The notes beneath the pieces are model-generated. The model saw only the letters and a program-made list of their open reading frames with translations, did no database searches and was not told where the DNA came from. A stretch of DNA of 64,000 nt from Ectothiorhodospira mobilis (GTDB taxonomy: Bacteria > Pseudomonadota > Gammaproteobacteria > Ectothiorhodospirales > Ectothiorhodospiraceae): assembly GCF_900114895.1 (NCBI RefSeq), contig NZ_FOUO01000004.1:124001-188000 (forward strand). The letters are read 5' to 3'. A program made the position numbers and the translations under genes. Every line of letters begins with the position of its first letter. Positions within the stretch are counted from its first letter, which is position 1. Shown piece by piece: positions 8,948 to 17,763 of this stretch.

Positions 8948-11900
8948 TCAGGCCGCCCGGGTCTCCTCCCGCAGGCTCAGCCGATCCAGCAGGCGCAGCA
9001 CGGCCTGCACCCGTTGCTCCAGGGTCTGGGTGTCCTCCTCGAAACGCAGCCGGTCCTGACCCTCCAGTCGGTAGCGTTGGGGATCCGATTGCACCAGTTC
9101 GATGATGCTGGCCGCATCCACCGGCGGGTCGGGGAGGAACTGCAACCGCCCGCCCCGGGGGCCCAGCTCCAGCTTGCGCACACCATAGGGCTGCAGGCGC
9201 AGCTTCAGGCGTGTGGCCTCCACCAGATGCTTCGCCTGCTGCGGCAGCAGGCCGAAGCGGTCCACCATCTCCACCTCCATCTCCCGCACCTGATCCTGAT
9301 CCTTGCAGGCGGAGAGGCGTTTGTAGAGGATCAGCCGGTTGTGGATATCCGGCACGTAGTCGTCCGGGAGCAGGGCGGGCAGGCCCAGCTCCACCTCTGT
9401 GGCCTCATTCCCGGCGGGTTCCAGTTCCGGTATGCGGCCCTCCCGCAGGGCCCGGACGGCCCGGTCCAGCAGCTCGTTGTAGAGGGAGAAGCCCACCTCC
9501 TGGATCTGGCCGCTCTGTTCATCCCCCAAGAGTTCCCCGGCGCCGCGGATCTCCAGGTCGTGACTGGCCAGGGTGAAGCCGGCCCCCAGGTCCTCCAGGG
9601 AGGCGATGGCCTCCAGGCGCTTGCTGGCGTCCTTGGTCATGGCGGAGGGATGGGGGGTGATGAGGTAGGCATAGGCCCGGTGATGGCTGCGCCCCACGCG
9701 GCCGCGTAGCTGATGCAGCTGGGACAGCCCCATGCGGTCGGCCCGGTCGATGAGGATGGTGTTGGCCGTGGGTACGTCGATGCCGGTCTCGATGATGGTG
9801 GTGCACACCAGGATGTGGTAACGGCGGTGATAGAAGTCCAGCATCACCCGCTCCAGTTCCCGCTCCCGCATCTGGCCATGGGCGATGCCGATGCGGGCGG
9901 AGGGGACCAGCCGGGCGAGTTTTTCCGCGGTCTTCTCGATGTCCTGCACCTCGTTGTGCAGGAAGTAGATCTGACCGCCACGACGCATCTCCCGCAGGCA
10001 GGCCTCCTGGATGAGGGTGTCGTTCCACTGGCCGACGAAGGTCTTGATGGTGAGCCTTTCCTCCGGCGGCGTGGCGATGATGGAGAGATCGCGCAGGCCC
10101 GCCAGGGCCATGTTCAGGGTGCGCGGGATGGGGGTGGCGGTGAGGGTGAGCATGTCCACCTGGGCGCGCAGGGCCTTGAGCCGCTCCTTGTGGCGCACCC
10201 CGAAGCGCTGTTCCTCGTCCACGATCACCAGCCCCAGGTTCTTGAACCGGACATTGTCCTGCAGCAGCTTGTGGGTGCCGATGACGATGTCCACGCGTCC
10301 CTCCTCCAGGCCCCGGAGCACCTCCTGCTGCTGCTTGCCGGAACCGAAGCGGGAGAGGGATTCGATGCGGATGGGCCAGTCGGCGAAGCGGTCGCGGAAG
10401 TTCTGGTCGTGCTGCTGGGCCAGCAGGGTGGTGGGCACCAGCACCGCCACCTGGTGCCCGTCCTGCACCGCCACGAAGGCGGCGCGCATGGCCACCTCCG
10501 TCTTGCCAAAGCCCACGTCCCCGCAGACCACCCGGTCCATGGGGCGCTCCGAGGCCATGTCCTCCAGTACGGCCTCGATGGCACTCTGCTGGTCCGGGGT
10601 CTCCTCGAAGGGGAAGGTGGCGGCGAAGGCGGCGTACTCCTCGCCCTGGGTGCGGTAGCTGTGGCCCTTGCGCGCGGCCCGGCGGGCGTGGATGTCCAAA
10701 AGTTCCGCCGCCACGTCCCGGGCCTTCTCCGCCGCCTTGCGCCGGGCCCGGGACCAGGCCTCCGAGCCCAGGCGGTGCAGCGGGGCATGTTCCGGGTCGG
10801 CGCCGGTGTAGCGGCTCACCAGGTGCAGCGAGGCCACGGGGACGTAGAGTTTGTCGCCACCGGCGTACTCCAGGGTGAGGAACTCCGTGTCCTGTCCGCC
10901 CACGTCGATCTTCTGCAGCCCCAGATAGCGGCCCACGCCGTGTTCCTCGTGCACCACCGGGGCCCCGGGGTGCAGATCGGTGAGGTTGCGCACCACGGCA
11001 TCGGCGTCCCGCGTGGGCTTGCGCCGACGCCGCTCCTGGCGGGCGCGCTCGCCGAAGAGATTGGACTCGGTGAGTACCGCAAGGCCCGCCGCGGGCAGGC
11101 ACAGCCCCTCCTGCAGCGGCCCGGTGAGCAACACGGGGGAGGCGTCGCTGGCCAGGGCTTCGGGCCAGTCGGCCACGGGGGTGGGCACGATCCCGGCATT
11201 GCGCAGGGTATCCAGCAGCACCTCACGCCGGCCGGCGGATTCGGCCAGGAGGATGACCCGCCCGTGAAACCGCGTCAGGAAGTCCTCGAGGGCGGCGGCG
11301 GGCCGGGACTGACGCGGCTGGATGCGCAGGTCCTCCAGGGGGCGGGCATCCATCTCCCGGTCTGACGGGCCGCGGGGTGGTGCGAGGGTCTCCGGGGAGA
11401 GATCCACCCGGGGATAGGTCTCCAGGCGGGCTAGCAGTTCCTCCTCCTCCAGGAAGAGGGATTGCGGGGGCAGCAGGGGGCGTTCCCGGTCGTGGCGCCG
11501 CTGCTCGTAGCGCTGGGCCACCTGCTCGCTGAAGGTACGGGCCGGGGTGTCCACGTCCCCCAGGCGCAGCACCAGGGTGTGGGCCGGCAGGTGGTCGAAC
11601 AGGGTCTCCAGGCCCTCGAAGAACAGCGGCAGGTAGTATTCCACCCCTGCCGGGGCGTGGCCCTGGCTCACCTCCCGGTAGATGACGCTGGCCTGGGGGT
11701 CGCCCTCGATGAGGGTGCGGTAGCGGCGGCGGAAGGTCTTGATGCCGGCCTCGTTCAGGGGGAACTCATGGGCCGGCAGCAGACGCACCCGCTCAATGGT
11801 CTCCCGGGAACGTTGGGTCTCCGGGTCGAAGGTGCGCAGGGTCTCGATCTCGTCGTCCAGCAGGTCGATGCGGTAGGGGGCCTCGCTGCCCATGGGGAAT

Positions 11901-12436
11901 ACGTCCAAAAGCGCCCCGCGCACGGCGTATTCCCCGTGTTCCACCACCTGGGTCACGTGGCGGTACCCCGCCTGCTCGAATCCCCGGATCAGGGCCTCCC
12001 GGTCGATGCACTGACCCTGGCTCAGGTCGAGGCATTCGGATTGCAGCCAGGCCCGAGGGGGCAGGCGCTGCAGCAGGGTGTTCATGGGGATGATCAGGGC
12101 GCCGCGGCGCAGGCCGGGGAGCCGGGCCAGGGTCTGCAGGCGCCGGGAGATGATGTCCTCGTGGGGGGAGAAGACGTCGTAGGGCAGGGTCTCCCAGTCC
12201 GGCAGGGAGAGCACCGGTAGGTCTTCCCCGGCGAGGAAGAAGTGCAGGTTGGCCTCCAGGCGTTCCGCCGTCTGCACGTCGGGGGTGACCAGGAGGGTGA
12301 ATCCGTCGTGACGCCTCAGGGCGGTGCTGGCCGCCAGGTCCAGGGCGGAACCGGCAAGATTCCCCCAATGGGCGGTCTCTCCCCTGGCGGGCAGCGGGAG
12401 GTCGGCAAAGGGGAGCGTCGGATGGTTTGCAGACAT
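8948..12436 (-). CDS. mfd: Transcription-repair coupling factor
   Basis: Mfd is a DNA translocase that removes RNA polymerase stalled at lesions and recruits UvrA. The 1162-residue length is standard. In order there are the UvrB-like N-terminal domain (LPDWETLPYDVFSPHEDIIS), the RNA polymerase-interacting domain (DLHPGAPVVHEEHGVGRYLG), the RecG-like ATPase with Walker A CGDVGFGKTEVAMRAAF and DEEQ box (VIVDEEQRFGVRHKE), motif VI QLRGRVGRS, and the C-terminal TRCF domain. It is transcribed alone and convergent with manC (12 bases between stops). A TATAAT element lies 39 bases upstream of the start. Confidence 0.97.
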   Translation of the reverse strand: MSANHPTLPFADLPLPARGETAHWGNLAGSALDLAASTALRRHDGFTLLVTPDVQTAERLEANLHFFLAGEDLPVLSLPDWETLPYDVFSPHEDIISRRLQTLARLPGLRRGALIIPMNTLLQRLPPRAWLQSECLDLSQGQCIDREALIRGFEQAGYRHVTQVVEHGEYAVRGALLDVFPMGSEAPYRIDLLDDEIETLRTFDPETQRSRETIERVRLLPAHEFPLNEAGIKTFRRRYRTLIEGDPQASVIYREVSQGHAPAGVEYYLPLFFEGLETLFDHLPAHTLVLRLGDVDTPARTFSEQVAQRYEQRRHDRERPLLPPQSLFLEEEELLARLETYPRVDLSPETLAPPRGPSDREMDARPLEDLRIQPRQSRPAAALEDFLTRFHGRVILLAESAGRREVLLDTLRNAGIVPTPVADWPEALASDASPVLLTGPLQEGLCLPAAGLAVLTESNLFGERARQERRRRKPTRDADAVVRNLTDLHPGAPVVHEEHGVGRYLGLQKIDVGGQDTEFLTLEYAGGDKLYVPVASLHLVSRYTGADPEHAPLHRLGSEAWSRARRKAAEKARDVAAELLDIHARRAARKGHSYRTQGEEYAAFAATFPFEETPDQQSAIEAVLEDMASERPMDRVVCGDVGFGKTEVAMRAAFVAVQDGHQVAVLVPTTLLAQQHDQNFRDRFADWPIRIESLSRFGSGKQQQEVLRGLEEGRVDIVIGTHKLLQDNVRFKNLGLVIVDEEQRFGVRHKERLKALRAQVDMLTLTATPIPRTLNMALAGLRDLSIIATPPEERLTIKTFVGQWNDTLIQEACLREMRRGGQIYFLHNEVQDIEKTAEKLARLVPSARIGIAHGQMRERELERVMLDFYHRRYHILVCTTIIETGIDVPTANTILIDRADRMGLSQLHQLRGRVGRSHHRAYAYLITPHPSAMTKDASKRLEAIASLEDLGAGFTLASHDLEIRGAGELLGDEQSGQIQEVGFSLYNELLDRAVRALREGRIPELEPAGNEATEVELGLPALLPDDYVPDIHNRLILYKRLSACKDQDQVREMEVEMVDRFGLLPQQAKHLVEATRLKLRLQPYGVRKLELGPRGGRLQFLPDPPVDAASIIELVQSDPQRYRLEGQDRLRFEEDTQTLEQRVQAVLRLLDRLSLREETRAA

Positions 12437-12474
12437 GCGTTCGGTCGGGCCGTGTGGGATCGTGCGGACCGCCG

Positions 12475-12480
12475 ATTATA
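12475..12480 (-). promoter_or_regulatory. Consensus -10 element upstream of mfd
   Basis: On the minus strand this reads TATAAT, predicting a start point near 12468 and a leader of about 32 bases. No clear -35 hexamer was found at 16-18 bases spacing. Confidence 0.4.
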
Positions 12481-12500
12481 CCGTGATGCAGGAAGGGGAT

Positions 12501-12535
12501 GGGGCCCGGACGGCCCGGAAGACCGGCCGGGCCCC
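12501..12535 (-). terminator. GC-rich hairpin downstream of the DUF2892 gene
   Basis: GGGGCCCGG (12501-12509) pairs with CCGGGCCCC (12527-12535), 11 bases past the stop of the small minus-strand gene. There is no T tract, so termination strength is uncertain. Confidence 0.4.
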
Positions 12536-12546
12536 GGTTGGCGCGG

Positions 12547-12747
12547 TTACGCCTCTTCGTCGGAGTTGGTGCGGATGTTCAGCAGGGTGTAGGCCGGGCA
12601 CCAGCTCATCAGGGCGGTGGCCAGCGGGATCAGGCCGAGCCAGCCCCAGGGGGTCTGGGGACCGACGAAGACCAGGGCGATCAGCACCACCCCGACGACT
12701 AGACGGATCAGGCGGTCATTGGTTCCCATGTTCTTTTCCGCATTCAT
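12547..12747 (-). CDS. Small YgaP-type transmembrane protein (DUF2892)
   Basis: The 66-residue product starts MNAEKNMGTNDRLIRLVVGV. It has two hydrophobic segments, the second followed by MSWCPAYTLLNIRT, matching the two-helix DUF2892 family, which also forms the C-terminal part of the YgaP rhodanese. The start is set by AAGGAG eight bases upstream of this ATG; earlier in-frame codons lie upstream of that site. Such proteins are common in sulfur-metabolising bacteria, but no function is established for the stand-alone form and no rhodanese domain is present here. A TTGACA hexamer lies upstream. Confidence 0.75.
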   Translation of the reverse strand: MNAEKNMGTNDRLIRLVVGVVLIALVFVGPQTPWGWLGLIPLATALMSWCPAYTLLNIRTNSDEEA

Positions 12748-12776
12748 GTGACGTACTCCTTCTGCTGTGGTGGTCA

Positions 12777-12804
12777 CTCGTAACCTATCCTATAGGCATG
12801 TCAA
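12777..12804 (-). promoter_or_regulatory. Possible sigma-70 promoter of the DUF2892 gene
   Basis: On the minus strand there is a perfect TTGACA (12799-12804), a 16-base spacer and a poor -10 candidate TACGAG (12777-12782). The -35 match is strong and the -10 is weak. Confidence 0.35.
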
Positions 12805-12869
12805 CGCCGTGTCCGTAGCGTAGATCAATCATTGCCGAGTTTGATGTCCGGTCTTTCCCCATCCGGGCC

Positions 12870-13751
12870 TCACGAGGGATCCCGGAAACGGTGCAGAAGT
12901 TCCCCGTAGGCATCGATGCGCCGGTCCCGCAGGAAGGGCCAGATGCGCCGCACCGCCTCGCTGTGGTCCAGGTCCACGTCCACCACCAGCACCGCCTCCT
13001 GGTCCTCGGGGGCCTGGGCCAGGAATTCCCCCTGGGGGCCGCAGACGAAGCTGCTGCCCCAGAAGCGGCTGCCGGCGGTGACCCCGGAGGGGTCCGGTTC
13101 GAATCCCACCCGGTTGCAGGCGGCCAGGGGCAGGCCGTTGGCCACGGCGTGACCCCGCTGCACCGTGATCCAGGCCTCCCGCTGGCGGGCCTGTTCGTCC
13201 GCTTCGTCCTGCGGGTTCCAGCCGATGGCGGTGGGGTAGATCAGGATCTGTGCCCCCGCCAGGGCCATGAGCCGGGCCGCCTCGGGGAACCACTGGTCCC
13301 AGCACACCAGTACCCCCAGGCGGCCCACCCGGGTGTCCACGGGATCGAAGCCCAGGTCCCCGGGGGTGAAGTAGAACTTCTCGTAGTAACCGGGATCGTC
13401 CGGGATATGCATCTTGCGGTAGCGCCCGGCCAGACGCCCGTCGGCATCCAGTACCACGGCGGTGTTGTGGTAGAGCCCCGCGGCGCGGCGCTCGAACAGG
13501 GAGGCCACGATCACCATCCCCAACTCCGCCGCCAGCGCACCCAGGGCCTCGGTGGTGGGGCCGGGGATGGGCTCGGCCCGGTCGAACACACCGGTGTCCT
13601 CCGTCTGACAGAAATAGGGGCCGGTATGCAGTTCCTGCAGGATGCCCAGTTGCGCCCCCTGGCGTGCGGCGGTGCGCAGGGCCTCCCTGTTGCGGTCCAG
13701 ATTCTCGTGGGCGTCTGCAACGCAGGTCTGCTGGATGAGGGCGATGCGCAT
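12870..13751 (-). CDS. aguB: N-carbamoylputrescine amidase-like carbon-nitrogen hydrolase
   Basis: This nitrilase-superfamily enzyme probably converts N-carbamoylputrescine to putrescine, CO2 and ammonia in the agmatine route to polyamines. The family Glu-Lys-Cys triad is visible in LQELHTGPYF, YRKMHIPDDP and VCWDQWFPE, and the GYYEKFYFTPGDLGF segment is characteristic of AguB. Translation from the ATG at 13751 gives 293 residues beginning MRIALIQQTCV, the family's normal length; a start 14 codons earlier would add an unlike leader. A TAAAAT -10-like element lies at 13784-13789. The usual partner, agmatine deiminase AguA, is not next to it, so the assignment to this pathway rests on sequence alone. 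Confidence 0.85.
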   Translation of the reverse strand: MRIALIQQTCVADAHENLDRNREALRTAARQGAQLGILQELHTGPYFCQTEDTGVFDRAEPIPGPTTEALGALAAELGMVIVASLFERRAAGLYHNTAVVLDADGRLAGRYRKMHIPDDPGYYEKFYFTPGDLGFDPVDTRVGRLGVLVCWDQWFPEAARLMALAGAQILIYPTAIGWNPQDEADEQARQREAWITVQRGHAVANGLPLAACNRVGFEPDPSGVTAGSRFWGSSFVCGPQGEFLAQAPEDQEAVLVVDVDLDHSEAVRRIWPFLRDRRIDAYGELLHRFRDPS

Positions 13752-14010
13752 GGGCGGATCCCGTGGAGTGGTTGGCGGACGGGATTTTAGCACCCGACCC
13801 CGGCCGGCTCACGGCCTGCGCCCCAGGGCATGGTTCACCGCGACAGGGGGCATCCCGAGCAACGGCGGACCGGTGGCTGGGGCGGCAGCCCGGATAGGGA
13901 TCCGGGCATGCCCCGGGCCGGTGCCGGGCTTGCGGATTGCGCTGCGCCGTTCCCGCCGCGTCCGGTATGCGCTAGGGTGCGCGACAGTCCACGAATCGAG
14001 GGGATGGGCA

Positions 14011-14928
14011 ATGAGGGAGGTACAGGGGCAGGGCCCCAGGGAGGCGGCGAAGCCGTCCTCCAGAAAGCCGATGATCGTTTCCTTCGCGGTCCTGGTGCTG
14101 GTGATCGCCGGAGTGGCCGCCTCCTGGCCCTGGATCGAGGCACGGGTGTCCGGCATGGGCACCATCCAGATGGGCCTGCTGGCCAGCTTCGTGGCCAGCC
14201 TGTTCACCCTGGTGGGGGCCTTGCCGATCCTCCTCATCCGCCACATCTCCCGCCCGGTGGAGGATGCCATGATGGGTTTTGGCGCGGGGGTGATGCTGGC
14301 GGCGGCGGCCCTGGAACTGGCCCTGCCGGCCCTGGAGGGGGCGGAGGCGCAGTACGGCCCCACCTTCCTGGCGGTGGTGGTGCTGGCCGTGGGGGTGGGC
14401 TTGGGGGGCGGGTTCCTGCTCCTTTTGCATCACCGCGTGCCCCACGAGCACTTCATCCTCGGGCCCCAGAGCGGGGCGGATCCCGGCAAGGTCCGCCGGG
14501 TGTATCTGTTCGTCCTGGCCATCGCCCTGCATCACCTGCCGGAGGGGCTGGCCGTGGGGGTGGGCTTTGGCGGGGACCTCAGCGACGGCATGACCCTGGC
14601 CGTGGCCATCGGCCTGCAGAACATGCCGGAGGGACTGGTGGTGGCCGTTGCGCTCCTCTCCCTGGGCTATGGCAAGGCGACGGCCCTGGGGGTGACCCTG
14701 CTGACGGGCCTGGTGCAGCCCGTGGGCGGCCTGGTGGGGGCCACCGCCATCACCTTCATGACCTTCCTGCTGCCCTGGGGTCTCGCCTTCGCCGCCGGGG
14801 CCATGCTGTTCGTGGTCAGCCACGAGATCATCCCCGAATCCCACCGCCAGGGCCATGAGACCCAGGCCACGCTGGGGGTGCTGGTGGGGTTCGTGGCCTT
14901 CATGGCGATCGGCCACATCCTTTCGTGA
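14011..14928 (+). CDS. ZIP-family divalent metal transporter
   Basis: This 305-residue membrane protein belongs to the ZIP family (GufA-like branch), which imports zinc or other divalent metals. It has about eight hydrophobic segments. The metal-binding helix motifs HHLPEG and, one helix later, QNMPEG are present, and HEIIPES lies near the end. A histidine-containing loop (HHRVPHEHF) sits between the third and fourth helices, a usual place for the variable metal-binding loop. GAGGGG at 13998-14003 supports the ATG at 14011, although the frame is open further upstream. It is divergent from aguB and stands alone. Metal specificity cannot be read from the sequence. Confidence 0.88.
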   Translation: MREVQGQGPREAAKPSSRKPMIVSFAVLVLVIAGVAASWPWIEARVSGMGTIQMGLLASFVASLFTLVGALPILLIRHISRPVEDAMMGFGAGVMLAAAALELALPALEGAEAQYGPTFLAVVVLAVGVGLGGGFLLLLHHRVPHEHFILGPQSGADPGKVRRVYLFVLAIALHHLPEGLAVGVGFGGDLSDGMTLAVAIGLQNMPEGLVVAVALLSLGYGKATALGVTLLTGLVQPVGGLVGATAITFMTFLLPWGLAFAAGAMLFVVSHEIIPESHRQGHETQATLGVLVGFVAFMAIGHILS

Positions 14929-15053
14929 TGGTATTGCATTGGGGATTCACCCCTCGGGTCCGCTGCCGGTCCCGTGGCGCAGGAAGGGGACGACCAAGGA
15001 CCGCAAGCGGGACGGGATGGTCTCCCGGGAGGGATGGGGCTTGATCGGCAACA

Positions 15054-15078
15054 GGACGGCCCTGGGCAGGAACCGTCC
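15054..15078 (-). terminator. Hairpin downstream of tRNA-Leu
   Basis: GGACGG (15054-15059) pairs with CCGTCC (15073-15078), with an inner CCTG/CAGG pairing, 14 bases beyond the tRNA CCA end on the minus strand. The following T stretch is weak. Confidence 0.4.
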
Positions 15079-15091
15079 CGAGGGTCTTCGA

Positions 15092-15178
15092 TGGTGCCCG
15101 GAGCCGGAATCGAACCGGCACGGCCTTGCGGCCGAGAGATTTTAAGTCTCTTGCGTCTACCTGTTCCGCCATCCGGGC
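15092..15178 (-). tRNA. leuZ: tRNA-Leu (anticodon UAA)
   Basis: Read on the minus strand, the 87-base molecule has the acceptor stem GCCCGGA/TCCGGGC, a D arm (GGCGGAACAGGTAGACGC), anticodon stem AGAGA/TCTCT with loop CTTAAAA (anticodon at 15142-15144), and a long variable arm (CGGCCGCAAGGCCG) typical of class II leucine tRNAs. The T arm is CCGGTTCGATTCCGG and the CCA end is encoded. It reads UUA and, by wobble, UUG codons. It is a single-gene unit. Confidence 0.96.
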
Positions 15179-15203
15179 AGGGGTGGGATTACCCAGAGGG
15201 GGG

Positions 15204-15231
15204 AGTATACCCCTCGGTGGGGGTGTGAAAA
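15204..15231 (-). promoter_or_regulatory. Promoter of tRNA-Leu
   Basis: On the minus strand TTTTCA (15226-15231), a 16-base spacer and TATACT (15204-15209) place a start point about 19 bases before the mature tRNA 5' end, a normal leader length for a tRNA gene. Confidence 0.5.
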
Positions 15232-15312
15232 AGCGACGGGCTCATCTCCCGCCGCCGGTCCGTTGTGGATCCCCCCAGGGGGAGGGGGTACGGGGATTCG
15301 ATGACTAAAGTC

Positions 15313-15355
15313 AGTAACGATTATCACTTGCAACAACAATCCGGTTGTTTATACT
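15313..15355 (+). promoter_or_regulatory. Sigma-70 promoter with overlapping Fur-box-like operator
   Basis: TTGCAA (15328-15333), a 16-base spacer and TATACT (15350-15355) form a good promoter 62 bases before the porin gene. The 19 bases 15313-15331 match the classical Fur consensus GATAATGATTATCATTATC at 13 positions and overlap the -35 hexamer, which is the usual repressing position. Iron-dependent repression of the porin is inferred. Confidence 0.6.
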
Positions 15356-15417
15356 GACCCCGCGTTGATTCGTCATCGTAAAGCAACATTCCCGATCAAT
15401 GGCATAAAGGACACACC

Positions 15418-16479
15418 ATGCAAAAGAAGATGCAAGCTGGAAATCATGGGCCATGGACCTGGCATCCCCTGGCCTGGGCGGTGGGCGGGGTGCTGGCCCT
15501 GGGGGCCGGTAACGCCCAGGCCCAGCAGGACTGGGACTGGGGCGGTACGGTGGAGCTGGAGGCCGGCTGGGCCGAGGACTACGCGGGGGATTCCGAGAGC
15601 GACCTGAACCTGGCCACCTTCGAACTGGCCCTGGAGGCCCGGCTGAACGAGTGGGTCTCCACCCGGGGCGTGCTGCTCTATGAGGACGAGGGCCCGGATT
15701 CGGAGGTGGAGGTGGACGAGGCCGTCCTCTCCATGGTGTTCCCCGGCGGCTCCGGGGCCTACATGGATGCCGGCCGCCAGTACGTGCCCTTCGGCCGCTT
15801 CGACACCGGCCTGGTCTCCGATCCCCTGGCCCTGGAACTGGCCGAGACCCGGGAGACCGCCGCCGTGCTGGGCTGGTCCGGGGAGCGGGTCTATGGCTCC
15901 GTCTGGGCCTTCGCCGGGGATACCCGGGACGAACTCTCCAACGGCGGCGCCAACGCCGGGGTCCTGTTGCCCCTGGGCGGGGGGGGACTGGACCTGGGGG
16001 TGGGCTACCTCACCAGTCTGGGGGATTCGGATTCTTTGCAGGATCTACAGGCGGAAAACCTGGGTCCGGTGGATCTGGCGGATACCTCCCGCGTGGGCGC
16101 TTACAACGTCTACGCCACTGCCCGCCTGGGCGATCTGACCCTGGCGGGGGAATACGTCGCCGCCGACGAGGCCTTCGAGTCCCGCCAGCTGGCATTCGAC
16201 GGCCAGGGGGCCGAACCCGCCGCCTGGGGCCTGGAGGTGGGCTATCGCCTCGAAGACCTGGCCCGGCCGGTGACCCTCTCCGCCGCCGTGCAGGGCAGCG
16301 ACGAGGCCCGGGCCCTGGACCTGCCCGAGACCCGTTATCTCGCCGGCGTGTCCGTGGAACTGATGGATCGCCTGGGTCTGGCCTTCGAATACGCCCACGA
16401 CGAGGACTACGACCGGGCCGACGGGGGCACCGGTGATTCCGGCCAAAGCGCGGTGGTGCAGCTGGCGGCGGAATTCTGA
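15418..16479 (+). CDS. LbtU-like outer-membrane siderophore porin
   Basis: The 353-residue protein has a Sec signal (hydrophobic stretch at about residues 17-31, likely cut after NAQA at 35), then alternating beta-strand segments and a C-terminal phenylalanine (VVQLAAEF), the outer-membrane barrel insertion signal. The opening WGGTVELEAGWAEDY, the early LATFELALEARLNEWV and the DAGRQYVPFGRFDTGLVSDP segment match the LbtU family of TonB-independent iron/siderophore porins first described in Legionella. A Fur-like box over its promoter fits an iron role. It is monocistronic and two hairpins follow. Family assignment is from memory of sequence patterns; transport of a particular siderophore is inference. 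Confidence 0.75.
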   Translation: MQKKMQAGNHGPWTWHPLAWAVGGVLALGAGNAQAQQDWDWGGTVELEAGWAEDYAGDSESDLNLATFELALEARLNEWVSTRGVLLYEDEGPDSEVEVDEAVLSMVFPGGSGAYMDAGRQYVPFGRFDTGLVSDPLALELAETRETAAVLGWSGERVYGSVWAFAGDTRDELSNGGANAGVLLPLGGGGLDLGVGYLTSLGDSDSLQDLQAENLGPVDLADTSRVGAYNVYATARLGDLTLAGEYVAADEAFESRQLAFDGQGAEPAAWGLEVGYRLEDLARPVTLSAAVQGSDEARALDLPETRYLAGVSVELMDRLGLAFEYAHDEDYDRADGGTGDSGQSAVVQLAAEF

Positions 16480-16484
16480 CGCCC

Positions 16485-16543
16485 CGCCGGTGGCCCCGGC
16501 CGCGGGGCCACCGGCGGCGTTCCCGGGGACCGTTCGGTCCCCG
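16485..16543 (+). terminator. Tandem hairpins after the LbtU-like porin
   Basis: A perfect 14-base stem (16485-16498 with 16503-16516, 4-base loop) is followed by an 8-base stem (16524-16531 with 16536-16543, loop GTTC). A weak pyrimidine run follows. These are likely to end the porin transcript. Confidence 0.6.
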
Positions 16544-16668
16544 CAACGGCCTCCCCCTTCTTTACCTCAGCCCCTTGAAAACCCCGCCCGCTGCCCCTAT
16601 TGGAAGCAAGCCGGGGTGTGCCCGGCGACCCATTCCCCTCGTCCCGGTTGTACTTGGAGGCTGCAACC

Positions 16669-17754
16669 ATGAAGATCGCCCAGATCGCCCCCTTGCACGA
16701 GAGCGTTCCCCCCAGGACCTACGGTGGCACCGAACGGGTGGTGCACTATCTCACCGAGGCCCTGGTGGCCCAGGGTCATCAGGTCACCCTGTTTGCCAGT
16801 GGGGATTCCCGCACCAGCGCCGAACTGCGGCCCATCGTGCCGGAGGCCCTTCGGCTCTCCCGCACCCGGCGGGACCCCCTGGCCTGGCATCTGCTCCAGT
16901 TGAACCAGGTGGCACGGGAGGCGGAGCAGTTCGATATCCTGCATTTCCATACCGATTTCCTGCATTTCCCGTTGTGGCGCCGCATGCGCGTACCGCAATT
17001 GACCACCCTCCACGGCCGCCTGGATCTGCCCGACCTGCAGGCCCTGTTCGCGGAGTTCGGGGACATGCCGGTGGTGTCCATCGCCCAGCATCAGCGCGAG
17101 CCCCTGCCCATGGCCCGCTGGATCGGCACGGTATACAACGGCATCCCCGCGCAGAACTATACCTTCCGGGACGATCCGCAGGACTACCTGGCCTTCCTCG
17201 GCCGCATGTCACCGGAGAAGGGGGCGGAGACGGCCATCCAGATCGCCCTGCGCGCCGGGGTGCGGCTGCGCATGGCCGCCAAGGTGGACCGGGTGGACCG
17301 GGATTATTTCGATGAGCGCATCCGTCCCCACCTGGATCATCCCCTCATCGAATTCATCGGCGAGGTGGATGAGCGGGGCAAGAACGAACTCCTGGGCGGT
17401 GCCCGGGCCCTGCTGTTCCCCATCGCCTGGCCCGAGCCCTTCGGCCTGGTCATGATCGAGGCCATGGCCTGCGGCACGCCGGTGATCGCCTACCGCATGG
17501 GATCGGTGCCGGAGGTGATGGAGGATGGGGTGACCGGCTACGTGGTGGATGGCCCCGATGCGGCGGTGGAGGCCATCGGCCGGCTGGATGCCATCGACCG
17601 GCATGCCTGCCGGAGGCTTTTCGAGACGCATTTCTCCGCCCGGCGCATGGCCGAGGAGTACGTCACCCTCTATCGTCGCCTGCTGCTGCAGACCACGCGG
17701 CCGGCCAACGACGCCACCGCCCCCCTGGGCGAGGGCATGAGCCGCAGCGCCTGA
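16669..17754 (+). CDS. Glycosyltransferase family 4 (GT-B fold)
   Basis: The 361-residue protein begins MKIAQIAPLHESVPPRTYGG, with the GGTERVV glycine-rich acceptor/donor loop usual in GT4 enzymes, and has the C-terminal nucleotide-sugar site PEPFGLVMIEAMACGTPVIA with the E-x7-E pattern. GGAGG at 16656-16660 supports the ATG; an earlier in-frame ATG at 16600 precedes that site. It ends nine bases before a glycogen-debranching-type gene, so the two are probably one operon, suggesting work on a glucan or glucosyl compound. The actual donor and acceptor cannot be told from sequence. The last 15 residues are low in conservation. Confidence 0.85.
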   Translation: MKIAQIAPLHESVPPRTYGGTERVVHYLTEALVAQGHQVTLFASGDSRTSAELRPIVPEALRLSRTRRDPLAWHLLQLNQVAREAEQFDILHFHTDFLHFPLWRRMRVPQLTTLHGRLDLPDLQALFAEFGDMPVVSIAQHQREPLPMARWIGTVYNGIPAQNYTFRDDPQDYLAFLGRMSPEKGAETAIQIALRAGVRLRMAAKVDRVDRDYFDERIRPHLDHPLIEFIGEVDERGKNELLGGARALLFPIAWPEPFGLVMIEAMACGTPVIAYRMGSVPEVMEDGVTGYVVDGPDAAVEAIGRLDAIDRHACRRLFETHFSARRMAEEYVTLYRRLLLQTTRPANDATAPLGEGMSRSA

Positions 17755-17763
17755 GGAGGGTCC

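Noticed and set aside
13642-14010. Upstream extension of the ZIP transporter frame by 123 codons
   Set aside because: It runs antisense into aguB, has no hydrophobic pattern, and a good ribosome site precedes the ATG at 14011.
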